In this document: one piece after another, positions 7,995 to 17,274 of the stretch
Position numbering within the stretch: the stretch's first letter is position 1
Layout: every line of letters begins with the position of its first letter
DNA from: Polyangiaceae bacterium
Lineage (GTDB): Bacteria > Myxococcota_A > Polyangia > Polyangiales > Polyangiaceae
NCBI GenBank assembly: GCA_009781005.1
Contig: WQYX01000039.1
Coordinates: 1-36,725, forward strand
Reading direction: 5' to 3'
DNA: 36,725 nt
The notes under the pieces: model-generated
Seen by the model: only the letters and a program-made list of their open reading frames with translations
Told to the model about the DNA's origin: nothing
Database searches by the model: none
Translations under genes and position numbers: made by a program

Positions 7995-9133
7995 CGTCGC
8001 GCCTCCAATCTCTTGAGCCTCTCGTTTTGCTCTCGTTGCTGCGCCGCGAGATGACCAGCAGCAGCGAGTGAAAGTTTGAGCGCCTTCGGTTGGTCGATCC
8101 GCAGCAGACCGTCCGGCCCACGCATGACAGCCGATCCGGTGATGTCGTTGCGCGCCATCCGCTGCGCCATCGGTCCGACATTCTGCTCTCCCACGACTTG
8201 CCCCTGCGACTCAGCGAAGCCAGGGAGGTAGCTGTATTCATATGGCTCGAGACCCTCTTCAAGCGCTCGGCCCATATCTACATTACGGATACCTTGCTTC
8301 ATCCGCTCGTCGCTGCCTAAAGCCGCGAAGGCACCAATAGTAGATATCAACGCCTTGCCGTACCCGAGCGCCCTGTCCCAACCAGATTGTTTATTTTTCT
8401 CATCAATTGCCCCCACCTGTTGCTCGACCCCGCGCTGCTGCAATTGCGATTGTAGGTCCGCATTCTGCGCATTGTATCCCATCTGCTCATATCCGAGTTG
8501 CTTTTGGGCATTGAGTTGACGCTGTGTCATCTCAGATTGCGCCTGTGCGGTTGCCTGCTGCTGGTAGAGTTGTTGCGCGGTCAGGTCCTGCGTACCCATC
8601 GCGCCCGCCCCTTGACCGTAAGCATTGCGTGCTGTCGAGAGCTCGCCGGTTCTTGCATTGCCGTACTGCATGGCACCAGAAAGTTGCTGTTGCTGCATTG
8701 CCTGCAGCGACTGCGCATTTGCCGCCGCCTGCGCGAGGGAGCCACCCTTTGCGGCCGCCTGCGCCGTCAGCTGGCTTGCGAGCGATTGGCCCGCCACGCC
8801 TCCACCAAGGATGGCGGCCTGCGAGGGCGCTTGTCCGTTTGCCGACTGCTGCAGCAACGCGAGCGCTTGCTGCTGCGTGGCGCGATCTTGAAGCGCCTGC
8901 GCCGCAACTTCGTTCGCGCCGGAGAAATCAGCCTGGTAGGCCTGCTGCTGGGACGCCGCCCCTGCAAGACTCCGATATCTATTGACGTCCTGGTCGGAGC
9001 CAGAATATCCGATCAGGTTGCCGTCTTTGTCGTATTGCGGAGTACCAATATATCCACCAAACGCGAAACGATCGTAGAGCGGATCTTGCGTCGTCCCGTC
9101 CGAGTTGGTGCCATACAAAGTTGGGTCAAACAT
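7991..9133 (-). CDS. Virion protein with C-terminal S74-type intramolecular chaperone domain
   Basis: This 380-aa protein is Gln/Ala-rich and coiled-coil-like over residues 60-250. A short hydrophobic segment (ALISTIGAFAALG) follows, and residues 274-380 look like a peptidase_S74/intramolecular chaperone domain: SDERMK (274-279) opens it, with YEYSYLPGF, VGPMAQ and a terminal helical LAAAGHLAAQQREQNERLKRLE. In known families this domain trimerises, helps folding of the preceding region and cleaves itself before its conserved Ser. The start ATG has GGGAG at 5 bases; a GTG four codons earlier is possible. The preceding gene is a paralogue that lacks most of this domain. Its place among ejection proteins suggests a particle component. 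Confidence 0.65.
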   Translation of the reverse strand: MFDPTLYGTNSDGTTQDPLYDRFAFGGYIGTPQYDKDGNLIGYSGSDQDVNRYRSLAGAASQQQAYQADFSGANEVAAQALQDRATQQQALALLQQSANGQAPSQAAILGGGVAGQSLASQLTAQAAAKGGSLAQAAANAQSLQAMQQQQLSGAMQYGNARTGELSTARNAYGQGAGAMGTQDLTAQQLYQQQATAQAQSEMTQRQLNAQKQLGYEQMGYNAQNADLQSQLQQRGVEQQVGAIDEKNKQSGWDRALGYGKALISTIGAFAALGSDERMKQGIRNVDMGRALEEGLEPYEYSYLPGFAESQGQVVGEQNVGPMAQRMARNDITGSAVMRGPDGLLRIDQPKALKLSLAAAGHLAAQQREQNERLKRLEARR

Positions 9134-9134
9134 A

Positions 9135-10172
9135 TCAGCTCCCACCTACGGCTTGAGCAAGACTCAAACGACGAACTCGGAACTTCATCCGCTCGTCGCT
9201 GCCCATGGCCGCGCCCGCGCCAAGGCCAGATCCAACCATACTGGCGCCATATCCGATCAGATTCTGTATACGATTCAGGTCTTGTTGATTCGCTTGTTGA
9301 TTGACGTCGTAGACTCCAAACTCGATCTGCTGGTTCTTGAGCGCCGCCTGCTGTGCCGCGTCGTTGACGTTGTAACCCAACTGCTCATATCCCATCTGGG
9401 CTTGTTGGTTGATTTGGCGTTGCTGCAACTCGTTCTGTTGCTGTGAAAGCGTCTGCTGCTGCGTGAGGTTCATGCTCGAGTAGTCGCCCTGCCGGACGTT
9501 GTTTGCGTCCTGCATATACTGTTGTCGAGCCTGCGCTTGTTCTGCTGCCTGTTGCGCTGCAATCTGTTGGTTGCCCGTCTGCATGTAGCTGCCCTGCGTC
9601 CCTTGCTGTTGGCGCATTGCTGCTGCCTGCGCGAGGGAGCCGCCGCGCATGCTCATCGCGCCCGCACGCTGTGCCTGCGCTCCTTGTTGCAGCATCTGTT
9701 GTGACAATTGCGTAGCCTGTGTTGGAGCTCCGTTGGCCACCGCAGCATCCAAGTTCATCGCGTCGACTTGTGAGGCGCGCGCCGCGTCGCCCAACGATGC
9801 ATATTGGTTCGCCGCGGAGAAGTTTGTTTGGTACGCGGGCACCGCCGCGGCCGCCTGCGCGAGACTCTGATACCGTGCGACGTCTGCCGATTGCCCGCTG
9901 GCCGTTGGGTCGTTGACAAGCTTACTGGTGTTCGGATCGACAAAAACCGTCGACGTGTAGCCGCCCCAAACAGGCTCGTCTCCCGCAACGAACCCGGCCT
10001 TTGTCGGCGTATCGTTTGTGGCGCGCGTGGTCGTGTTGCCGGAAACGTCCGAATAGTAAATGGGGTTTGACCCGCGATATTGATGATAAAGGGCGTAGTC
10101 TTGCGCTGTTTGCGGAGAGAACGCCTTCGTGAGTTGCTTGCCAATCGAAGGGAGCGATCCAATCGTGTCCAC
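9135..10172 (-). CDS. Virion protein, paralogue of the next gene with truncated chaperone domain
   Basis: This 345-aa protein is Gln/Ala-rich. It aligns by eye with the downstream neighbour at several places: VARYQSLAQAAA with VNRYRSLAGAA, GGSLAQAAA with GGSLAQAAA, GYEQLGYN with GYEQMGYN, and GSDERMK with GSDERMK. It ends only 15 residues after SDERMK (325-330), so it keeps the motif but lacks the rest of the S74-type domain. The start is GTG, two bases after the previous stop, with GGAAGGGG upstream. It is probably an internal virion or ejection protein made by tandem duplication. Whether the short tail is degenerate or functional cannot be told from sequence. Confidence 0.65.
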   Translation of the reverse strand: MDTIGSLPSIGKQLTKAFSPQTAQDYALYHQYRGSNPIYYSDVSGNTTTRATNDTPTKAGFVAGDEPVWGGYTSTVFVDPNTSKLVNDPTASGQSADVARYQSLAQAAAAVPAYQTNFSAANQYASLGDAARASQVDAMNLDAAVANGAPTQATQLSQQMLQQGAQAQRAGAMSMRGGSLAQAAAMRQQQGTQGSYMQTGNQQIAAQQAAEQAQARQQYMQDANNVRQGDYSSMNLTQQQTLSQQQNELQQRQINQQAQMGYEQLGYNVNDAAQQAALKNQQIEFGVYDVNQQANQQDLNRIQNLIGYGASMVGSGLGAGAAMGSDERMKFRVRRLSLAQAVGGS

Positions 10173-10173
10173 G

Positions 10174-13100
10174 TCACCCCTTCCTTTCTGCGGCTGGATG
10201 CTTGAATCCCTTCTTGGTCCCGACCTCGAGGCCAAAGGTTTCGAGCACGGGCCCCTTGCCCGTAGTGAGCACAAGTCCGTTCGACGGCGCCGAGTCCGAG
10301 AAACGGAAACGAATCTGCCTTGCCTTGCGGCGCGCCCCAATCATGACCTGGCAATGTTCAAGTTTTCCCGGCGATGTCACTGCCGAACCTGCTTCGAACG
10401 TGTGCGTCTGCGTGAATGCGTCCTCGCCGTCAAAGGCAATATCGACCGTGAGATCATGGTGGTCTTGCGACACCCCTTCGAGCACCAGTCGGCGCACCGA
10501 CTGGAACGAGAGCGGCGAAGACATGGTGGTAGGAACCGTGCCCGGGGCAACGTCGGCCGCTGCCGCGTCGTAATCCGTCGTCTCGATAACTATCGGGACG
10601 TAATGGGTATCATCCTGATTTGTCGTTTCTTCCTCCACGAGCACCGTGCCAAGCGGCGTCACGAGCGTGTACTGGTCCCGGTATATGCACGCGTCCGCGA
10701 ACGGGGTGCCGTAGACACCATCCGCCCAATACTTCGATGTTGCCCATTGGTTCTCGGCATAGTCCCAAACGAGAACCAGGCCACTTGTGCCGTCTGAGGT
10801 GTTGCACGTGAAGCGCACGTGGCTCGTGTTGGCACTCGCTACCAATACCGCGCTCGTCACGTCATGGTATTGTGCAAGTGTCTCGCGGACGGGGCGGCCA
10901 ACCCATGACACTTCGAGTGCGCGACTCAAAAGCTGAAGTCCTTTGGTCGACTGGAAGAGAACTCCTACGGGCGTGCTGATAACACTACGCGGATTGATGC
11001 ATCCTGCATCGGTTGGGATCTCGAACGGTCCCTGCAGATCGCTATTTTGCCCGTTCGCCGCCGGACCTTGACCGATGATGTACTGCATCCAATTCCGGCC
11101 AAAAACAACGAGTTTGTCGTCGAGCGAAGCGAGTGCGACAACCTCACGCTCGAAGGCAAACCGAAACGCTCCCGACGCAAACCCCGGCGCCGTCCCCTCA
11201 TCGTCGAGGAACGATTTGGTGAACCATACCTCGTGCCTCGAGCCGTCGACGATCCAAAGCCGGTTCATGTGCAAGGTCATCGTCGTTTGTGCCGGCGGTT
11301 GCTCGTCTGCCAAATCCCCGCCTTGCGTGTAGATTGCAGGCCTTTCCGCGAGCGCAATACCATTGCCGATATCCCCATCCGCAATCGTGTCAACGAGGTG
11401 AGAAAGCTGCGCGCTCCCGTCGTTGAGCACCATGTTGAAGGATGGCGGAATCGACAATTGTTGCGGGTTCGCCTGTCCCATAGGAGTTCGGTACGCCGTG
11501 AGGTAGTACCACCCCGATGGATCGACCGGCCCCTTGTTGCCGACCGTAATCGAATTTAGGTCAACCAGTGTCTGGTAGTTCGCGTTTGCAAGAGTAAACG
11601 GTTTGGAGAGGAGCGCTGGCGGGCTTCGGTATTTGAGTCCTGAAGCCGAATAGTATTCAGCCACAAAACCATAAACATAATCGCCCGCCTGCATGCTGCC
11701 GCCCGCCATGCCTTCTTTGATGTCGGCGATGGTTGGCTCGCGCGAAAAGCCGTAGTCGAAAACCTGCTGCCCGTCGTAGACAGACAGAAGCCCTCCCGTG
11801 ATGAATATCTCTCGGTTGTACGACACGACACGGTCCGCATCCTTTGGACGGTTTGCGCCCATCGTCACGGACAGCAGCCTGAGCCCGCACATCTGCGATT
11901 CGCTACGGTTCTGCGAGAGATCGAGCTGATATGGGATTAGCGAGACAGCTTCGGTCGGGAGAGTGCATGCATGAGGGGGGCGAGGAAATGGGCCGCCGGC
12001 GATAGAAGTGTCGATGCGGCCGACATAATGGTGTGTCCCGGTCGCGTCCGGCACTTGCTGCGTGGCTACCAGGAGATAAGAGTTTGGCGTTTGCGTGATC
12101 GCCTCTGTCGAGGAAAACGCATCAACTACGGCGAACGTCGGAGTTAGCCCGGTGTCGAGGATACCCGTGAGCGGAAGAACGTTCGCCGTGTGCGTTGGCG
12201 AGTACATGAATCCGTCTGGCGTGACGATGCATGTTGCGGTATACGGCGCGGAAGTGTCGGCATATCCAACCCATGCCGCGGACGTCTTAGCCACGATCGA
12301 GAAGGGTGTTGCCGGCACCGCATCAATCGTAATGGGGCCCGTAGCCTGAATGAGCGAAAGCGGATCATGTGTCGTCATCCGCACCGCGCTGCCGTTCGAG
12401 TACGCAACCCAAACCTGGCTCTCGTCTGCATCTACCACGGGAGACGAACATGCTGTGGCTTCGCCTGCGGCTGAAACCGTTCCAATCGACACGGGAGGGC
12501 CGCCGCCAAACGAATAGGAGAAGCGCTGCACCCTTACCAGGTGAGTCACAATATCGACGTACGCAACGATGAATCCACCAAGAGCTGGGCAAACGTCGAA
12601 GTCCAAGGCTCCAGAAATGAGAACGGAATCGGCCGGAAAGGACGGGTCGACATCAAGGGCGGAGGTGCTCACGGCGTTGACCAAGATGTTGCTTTCGGCG
12701 TGTGTCAACATGACTGCCGTCGTGGCATCGACGCTGGCCACGCGAACAACTCCCATCGAAATGCCGAAGCGGAACGGACCCGCGATTCTCGATTTCGAAG
12801 CGGTGTCGAAAATGCCAAGCCACGACAAGCCGAAACTAGAATTCGCTGCATCTCCGTCAATCCAGCCCACAACAAGGTGCGGGCCGCAGGCGGCTAGGTC
12901 TGCACACGCAACGCCGGCCGATGACGCAAGGATGGTATCCCATGTCAACCCTGGTTTTGGTCGGTATTCGACCAAAACCCATTGCTCAAGATTTGGCTCG
13001 TAAGCAAATACTTCTCCGGTCGGCGCAAGAAGAACGAGCTGGTCGCCGCGCGCTCCAATCCTCGACGCAGAAGGGATGGCCGTCGATCCACTCCCGGGCG

Positions 13101-13269
13101 CCATCGCTTTCGACAGCGATCTGGTTCCTGCCCTTTTTTCGAGGGCATTCCCTCGCGTCCACCTCACGTTTTCCGCTCGCGCGAGCGTGCCGAACGGGTC
13201 ATGGATCGATGACGTGCCCTCAGACAAGCCCGCCTTGAACGAGGTCTTGATGGTCTGAAATTGAAGCAT
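10174..13269 (-). CDS. Tail nozzle/stabilisation protein of a short-tailed phage
   Basis: This 1031-aa protein has an opening (TSFKAGLSEGTSSIHDPFGTLARAENVRWTRGNALEKRAGTRSLS) typical of podoviral tail-tube or nozzle proteins of the P22 gp10/T7 gp12 type, in which a gene-product start describes parameters at the wall of the tail. The rest is predicted beta-rich, with repeated Ser/Thr/Val strands and no membrane span or catalytic motif, in keeping with a multi-propeller nozzle. The segment around 640-760 (MTLHMNRLWIVDGSRHEVWFT...VVALASLDDKLVVFGRNWMQYI) is characteristic of this class. It lies immediately after two connector-like genes. The nozzle would attach below the portal and carry the fibre. 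Confidence 0.7.
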   Translation of the reverse strand: MLQFQTIKTSFKAGLSEGTSSIHDPFGTLARAENVRWTRGNALEKRAGTRSLSKAMAPGSGSTAIPSASRIGARGDQLVLLAPTGEVFAYEPNLEQWVLVEYRPKPGLTWDTILASSAGVACADLAACGPHLVVGWIDGDAANSSFGLSWLGIFDTASKSRIAGPFRFGISMGVVRVASVDATTAVMLTHAESNILVNAVSTSALDVDPSFPADSVLISGALDFDVCPALGGFIVAYVDIVTHLVRVQRFSYSFGGGPPVSIGTVSAAGEATACSSPVVDADESQVWVAYSNGSAVRMTTHDPLSLIQATGPITIDAVPATPFSIVAKTSAAWVGYADTSAPYTATCIVTPDGFMYSPTHTANVLPLTGILDTGLTPTFAVVDAFSSTEAITQTPNSYLLVATQQVPDATGTHHYVGRIDTSIAGGPFPRPPHACTLPTEAVSLIPYQLDLSQNRSESQMCGLRLLSVTMGANRPKDADRVVSYNREIFITGGLLSVYDGQQVFDYGFSREPTIADIKEGMAGGSMQAGDYVYGFVAEYYSASGLKYRSPPALLSKPFTLANANYQTLVDLNSITVGNKGPVDPSGWYYLTAYRTPMGQANPQQLSIPPSFNMVLNDGSAQLSHLVDTIADGDIGNGIALAERPAIYTQGGDLADEQPPAQTTMTLHMNRLWIVDGSRHEVWFTKSFLDDEGTAPGFASGAFRFAFEREVVALASLDDKLVVFGRNWMQYIIGQGPAANGQNSDLQGPFEIPTDAGCINPRSVISTPVGVLFQSTKGLQLLSRALEVSWVGRPVRETLAQYHDVTSAVLVASANTSHVRFTCNTSDGTSGLVLVWDYAENQWATSKYWADGVYGTPFADACIYRDQYTLVTPLGTVLVEEETTNQDDTHYVPIVIETTDYDAAAADVAPGTVPTTMSSPLSFQSVRRLVLEGVSQDHHDLTVDIAFDGEDAFTQTHTFEAGSAVTSPGKLEHCQVMIGARRKARQIRFRFSDSAPSNGLVLTTGKGPVLETFGLEVGTKKGFKHPAAERKG

Positions 13270-13649
13270 CAGGGACTTTGCCCTTTCGACGCATCAACGG
13301 GGTTCGATGATCGAGGATAAAACCACAAATCGAGAACGCACGTTTCGTTCGCGATGAGAGCGAGCTGCGAGAGCTCGTCGAAACTGATACCGGCCGCCTC
13401 TGCGAGAGCAACGGGGAACCCTCTCGCATCGTAGTTCTGGCGCACAGCCATGCACGCTGCTGGCATGCCAAGCCCATGGTTTACAATTTTTGGCACCCCG
13501 CCAGAAAGCGCCACGCTCACAAGGCGTCCAAATGAAAACGGCGTCTGCTGCGCAGCGAGAGATTGCGCGGTCCGCTGTGCCTGGTCACCCACGAACGAGC
13601 CCGTATGCACTCGCCTGTAGGGCACACGTACCGGCTTCATGGCCACCAC
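13269..13649 (-). CDS. Small tail or connector-associated protein
   Basis: This 126-aa protein is predicted mainly beta with short helices (VPYRRVHTGSFVGDQAQRTAQSLAAQQTPFSFGRLVSVALSGG...). It contains a tract ending VNHGLGMPAACMAVRQNYDARG and a closing WFYPRSSNPVDASKG. Small beta proteins at this point, between the adaptor and the nozzle gene, occur in many podoviral modules, but the family and exact role are not recognised. Its ATG overlaps the end of the adaptor gene by 13 bases, and its stop overlaps the nozzle start (TGATG), so the three are likely translated together as a tail-assembly group. Confidence 0.6.
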   Translation of the reverse strand: MVAMKPVRVPYRRVHTGSFVGDQAQRTAQSLAAQQTPFSFGRLVSVALSGGVPKIVNHGLGMPAACMAVRQNYDARGFPVALAEAAGISFDELSQLALIANETCVLDLWFYPRSSNPVDASKGQSP

Positions 13650-14323
13650 CCGTAGACCCTGCCCGGTGCGCCAAACCCATGCGATTCGTCAACGTCCTGC
13701 ACCCTCTCCGGCTGCAGCATGTCCCGGTACGCAGAGAGAGAGTCGATATGACCATAAACTCTTTCCTTCTGCGAAAGATAAAAACCAGGATCGCTCTCTT
13801 CCTTTGCAAGCACCGTTGCGCATGCGCCGTATATGGCCGCCACCTCATATCCGTTGTAGCCGTCAAAAACATCGGACGGGTTGACGAGACGAATGCTCGC
13901 GGGCGTGTAGTAGACAGTTGCCGTATACGAGAGTGTCTTCGGTAAGAACTCAATGTTGTTTGCCTGCACTCGATACCTCGCCGCTTGGAAGGGCGAGATG
14001 GCAATGTTGCTCGAGAGGAAGCCGTGTTGAACAGGCCCAAACGAAAGCATGGGCGCAGTGATCCCGCCGTACGTCGCTGTCACTTCCTGTGCTGCCCAAA
14101 AATCAGAAGGCAAAGAGTAAAGCGACGTTGGCGGTCGAACATCAAAGACGATCTGACTGCGCAAGAAGGGTTGCCCCTGGTTGCGCGTGAGCCGGCCATG
14201 CAGCTCGGCGAGCTCTTGATTTAGATATTCCGTAAGCTCCGCGTCCGTCACAAACTGCGAGTTCTCTTGATTCGTCCTTTGGCGGATATCAAGAAGCATG
14301 TCCTGCAGCGAACGCGGTCTCAT
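13637..14323 (-). CDS. Head-tail adaptor/tail accessory protein (gp4-like)
   Basis: This 228-aa protein has a helical N-terminus (LQDMLLDIRQRTNQENSQFVTDAELTEYLNQELAELHGRL) followed by beta-rich sequence (YSLPSDFWAAQEVTATYGG, IEFLPKTLSYTATVYYTPASI). A C-terminal helical segment follows (GYEVAAIYGACATVLAKEESDPGFYLSQKERVYGHI). This is the pattern of adaptor proteins that dock on the portal ring of short-tailed phages, such as P22 gp4 and T7 gp11-type proteins. The start ATG is preceded by GAGGTGATCCC. It sits between the head genes and the nozzle gene, the standard location. Any enzymatic function is not evident. Confidence 0.65.
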   Translation of the reverse strand: MRPRSLQDMLLDIRQRTNQENSQFVTDAELTEYLNQELAELHGRLTRNQGQPFLRSQIVFDVRPPTSLYSLPSDFWAAQEVTATYGGITAPMLSFGPVQHGFLSSNIAISPFQAARYRVQANNIEFLPKTLSYTATVYYTPASIRLVNPSDVFDGYNGYEVAAIYGACATVLAKEESDPGFYLSQKERVYGHIDSLSAYRDMLQPERVQDVDESHGFGAPGRVYGWWP

Positions 14324-14327
14324 GGGA

Positions 14328-14561
14328 TCACCTCACGCTCAAGACGGCGGCGCGGAAGGCCTCGACGAAGGCTTGTCGATCGCCTCGTTGTGACGCCTCG
14401 TAGAGTTCGTCGATGGCCGCCGAGCTCTCGTCATCGTCGCCGTCGTCGCCCAATTCGAGATCACTCTCGCTTGGGCGGTCGCTCTCTGAGTCGTCACCGC
14501 CGCGAGATTTTCGCGACTGCGAAATCACGACGGCAAGACTCGGTTTCTTCTCGTCGCTCAC
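14328..14561 (-). CDS. Small acidic head-region protein, unknown function
   Basis: This 77-aa protein starts at GTG, overlapping the previous stop as GTGA. The middle is strongly acidic (SDRPSESDLELGDDGDDDESS) and the C-terminus is a predicted helix (AIDELYEASQRGDRQAFVEAFRAAVLSV). The last helix, with spaced acidic and aromatic residues, appears in many small proteins lying beside phage capsid genes. I do not recognise a specific family. It could assist capsid assembly, but that is only inferred from position. A slightly longer reading from a TTG at 14573 is possible. Confidence 0.6.
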   Translation of the reverse strand: MSDEKKPSLAVVISQSRKSRGGDDSESDRPSESDLELGDDGDDDESSAAIDELYEASQRGDRQAFVEAFRAAVLSVR

Positions 14562-14959
14562 TTGACGCCCCAATATCCGTTGCGGAATGCAACGAAGAGC
14601 ATGATGGTCGACGTGGGATCATCGAGCGGTGTGCCGTCCGCATTCCACGTGTAGACATCAAAGGAGATGGGCGTTTGTGACGCCTCGTTGCGGACGTTAC
14701 CCGCCGTGGCGTATGCGCCTGCGCCCGCTGCTGTCGATTCGGCAACGGTTGCCGAAATCGAAATGAGGCGATTGAATGTATCCTGCAAGTTGACCGTGAA
14801 CTTGTTTGTTCCGGCTACGTGCGTAATCGAAGTTACCGCGTTCGCCCCATCAACCGCGCTTTGTGGAACGGAGGTGCCGGCACCTTGAGCGACGAATTGA
14901 AACTCGAGATAAATGCGACTCGAGCCGAAAGACTGAGACGGATAAAGGGTCCGGTTCAT
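14558..14959 (-). CDS. Capsid-associated (decoration-like) protein
   Basis: This 133-aa protein is predicted mostly beta, rich in Ser, Thr, Ala and Gly (SSRIYLEFQFVAQGAGTSVPQ, VTSITHVAGTNKFTVNLQD, SISATVAESTAAGAGAYAT). It has a closing strand (TSTIMLFVAFRNGYWGVK). It lies directly after the major capsid gene with a 9-base gap, where decoration or head-stabilising proteins commonly sit. No motif fixes the function. A similarly placed beta protein in some podoviruses binds the capsid exterior; this is the favoured reading, but a tail or adaptor role cannot be excluded. Confidence 0.5.
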   Translation of the reverse strand: MNRTLYPSQSFGSSRIYLEFQFVAQGAGTSVPQSAVDGANAVTSITHVAGTNKFTVNLQDTFNRLISISATVAESTAAGAGAYATAGNVRNEASQTPISFDVYTWNADGTPLDDPTSTIMLFVAFRNGYWGVK

Positions 14960-14968
14960 CGCGACACC

Positions 14969-16207
14969 TCACAACAAGCCAACGGCGTTCCAGCCGGGAG
15001 CATTGCAGCCGATGTTGCCGTAATACCCAATACGGATCTGGTACGAATCCGTTGTTGGATTACGAAGAAGACGAAGCCCGTCGCCGGACTCGCCAAGAAC
15101 ACGCGGCGCCTCAAGAAGGGACTTGAACGTCCACGTGGAGAGGGTGAGCATGTAAAACTGCCCAGTTGGACAATTGTTGTCTGAGATGATGTCGAGCGGG
15201 CCCTTGGGCCCGTGCATCTGAAGCCCCGTAACACCAATGTCCGCATCGGGGAGTTGGGAATTCAGAATGATAACCTTGCTCCCCAGCGCGATTGATATGT
15301 TCGCGAAATCTAGGGGATTGACCACGATCAAGTCCGGTTTGCCACCCTCGAGAACGAGACGTGCGGCGCACTTCTGGATCGTCTCTTCGATTGGTCCGCC
15401 CTGGGTCTTCGTCCACCTCAAACCCGAAAGACGAGTGACATCAACCGAACGGTCGATGCCAAAGAAGTTGTCTCCGGGCGCCGGCGGCACCATGGGAATC
15501 CAGCCCGCAAGCCCGGTAGGCAACGAGCGTGGAGTCTCGAAATCTCCGTTTTGGAAGATGTAGTCTCCGATGGCGGCAGTGGGGATTGCGGTGCTGATCG
15601 GCGCACTCAAGGTGAGAATGCCATTCTCTCGGTCAACTGCCGTGACCTGCACAACACCAGTCTCTTTGATTCCTGTCGTTCCGTCCGTGGCGGCGAGATT
15701 GAGCTGCATATTGATCTCGAAATTGACTACGCTGTTTGGGTCGGCCAATATGAGCTGATTCGTCGTGAGGACGGTCGTGGCACCAATCCTTCCGCGTGAC
15801 CCGCCACCGTTACCAAATAGCGTATTCGCGATCGAACGACCGGCCGTGTAAAACGCATTACTGATTTCGCTCTTCATGCCGTCGAGCATGCTGAAGTCGC
15901 CAAGCTTGGCGGCGTCGACCATGTCCCCGGCGATGTTCGCGAACACATAATCGCGAGCTCGCGGAACGTTCACGGCGCTGTAGACGGACGGCGTCGCGTT
16001 GGCTTGGCCTACAGCGAACGCCGCGCCTCGGCCCTGCGGGCTGCCGTACTGGAATGCGATCTGCCAGTTGAGGCCGCCGAACTTCGTGTTCTTCGCCATG
16101 CGGGCAAAGAGCGTCGATTCGCCGTAACAAATGTTATTTACGGTTCGTGGGTCATATTGAATTTTTAGAACTCGACCTAATGCGAGTTCGTCCAACGTGT
16201 CAGACAT
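14969..16207 (-). CDS. Major capsid protein
   Basis: This 412-aa protein is the expected length for an HK97-fold coat protein without a protease domain. The N-terminal region includes RTVNNICYGESTLFARMAKNTKFGG, and the middle has a typical inserted beta domain (VVQVTAVDRENGILTLSAPI). Later parts hold the pattern of P- and A-domain segments (PDLIVVNPLDFANISIALGSKVI, GPKGPLDIISDNNCPTGQFYMLTL). The strong GGAGG site 5 bases before ATG suits an abundant structural protein. The scaffold gene lies just upstream with a 50-base gap and the portal before that, the standard order. Confidence 0.85.
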   Translation of the reverse strand: MSDTLDELALGRVLKIQYDPRTVNNICYGESTLFARMAKNTKFGGLNWQIAFQYGSPQGRGAAFAVGQANATPSVYSAVNVPRARDYVFANIAGDMVDAAKLGDFSMLDGMKSEISNAFYTAGRSIANTLFGNGGGSRGRIGATTVLTTNQLILADPNSVVNFEINMQLNLAATDGTTGIKETGVVQVTAVDRENGILTLSAPISTAIPTAAIGDYIFQNGDFETPRSLPTGLAGWIPMVPPAPGDNFFGIDRSVDVTRLSGLRWTKTQGGPIEETIQKCAARLVLEGGKPDLIVVNPLDFANISIALGSKVIILNSQLPDADIGVTGLQMHGPKGPLDIISDNNCPTGQFYMLTLSTWTFKSLLEAPRVLGESGDGLRLLRNPTTDSYQIRIGYYGNIGCNAPGWNAVGLL

Positions 16208-16257
16208 AACGTCCTCCGGATTGAGCGGTGGTTGTCACCGCGCAGCCGGACGAGCGA

Positions 16258-17274
16258 TTAGGTCGGGTGGAAGGCTTCCCTCAGAATACGAAGTGACGCC
16301 TCGTCCTTTTCGGCCGACGTCATCTTGCGCGGAGGGGACGCCCGCTCTCCCGACGCCGTCGTCGTCAGAGTGCGCGGACCATCGGCCCTATCCGTTGGCC
16401 GTTGTATCAGTGTCTTCTCCGCATTGTTGCTGCCATTCCCTGGCATCGGAGCAAGCTTGCTCCACGCATCCACACGTGACGAGCGTTGCTTGGCCATCTC
16501 TTCGAGAAGCCCTGCAACGTAGTCGTTGTCTGGATCTTCGCCGTGTTCTTCCTTGTAGGCGACCCGATGCTTATCTGCGAGTTGAAGTCCGTAAAAAGCA
16601 ACTTCTTCCGGGGTGAACTCTTTTCGAATATTTGGATATTTCGTGACATTACCGGCCACGAGCATGACAAAATCGCGTTGTGCCTCGCGAATCGAATATT
16701 GTGTTTGCGCCTGCTGCTTCTCGGCTTTCTCGGCCGCGAGCTCGCGACGAATGACGGCAAGCTCCTCGCGGAGCGCCGCAGTCTCGGTCTTCGTCTCTTC
16801 GCGCGCCGTCGCTACGAGCTGCGACGGATCATGTTCCGTCGCGAGCATCTCAAGAAATTTCTTTGGCTCGATCCCCGAGAGCTCGAGGAGCTTCGATGGC
16901 GACATCTTCGCCGCCTTCGCGCGCTCGGCAAACTCTTTGTCCGACCGCAATTGCGCACGCTCTTGTTCGATTTGTGCGCGCTCCTCATTCAGCTTTTTTC
17001 GGGCTTCCGCAGCCCGTAAGTCAGCTTTGCGAGCTGCAAGAATACGAACAGACACACGGTCGTCAGTCTTCGCCGCCTCGCCTGCCGGCGCATCTGCTGC
17101 TGTCGCTGCATGCTCTCCTCCTGCCGAAGGAGAAGCGGGATTAGAGGCATTGGGACCCTCTTTAAGCTTCTTTGCCGCTTCAGGGAATACTCGTTCAATC
17201 GCGGACTTGAAGTCCGCTTGCGATTCCGTTTCCGCAGTTTGCGGCTGCGCGTTCGTAGTTGCTACGTCTGTCAT
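16258..17274 (-). CDS. Scaffolding protein
   Basis: This 338-aa protein is highly charged and helical with a long coiled coil (about residues 80-215, rich in Glu, Lys, Arg and Ala, e.g. ARKKLNEERAQIEQERAQL). The N-terminus is flexible and Ala/Pro-rich, and the C-terminus is basic (SPPRKMTSAEKDEASLRILREAF). That combination, with position between portal and capsid, marks an internal scaffold guiding procapsid assembly. The C-terminal helix would bind capsid protein. The ATG overlaps the portal stop (ATGA) and follows GGAGG. No protease motif is present, so the scaffold is probably released intact. Confidence 0.8.
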   Translation of the reverse strand: MTDVATTNAQPQTAETESQADFKSAIERVFPEAAKKLKEGPNASNPASPSAGGEHAATAADAPAGEAAKTDDRVSVRILAARKADLRAAEARKKLNEERAQIEQERAQLRSDKEFAERAKAAKMSPSKLLELSGIEPKKFLEMLATEHDPSQLVATAREETKTETAALREELAVIRRELAAEKAEKQQAQTQYSIREAQRDFVMLVAGNVTKYPNIRKEFTPEEVAFYGLQLADKHRVAYKEEHGEDPDNDYVAGLLEEMAKQRSSRVDAWSKLAPMPGNGSNNAEKTLIQRPTDRADGPRTLTTTASGERASPPRKMTSAEKDEASLRILREAFHPT

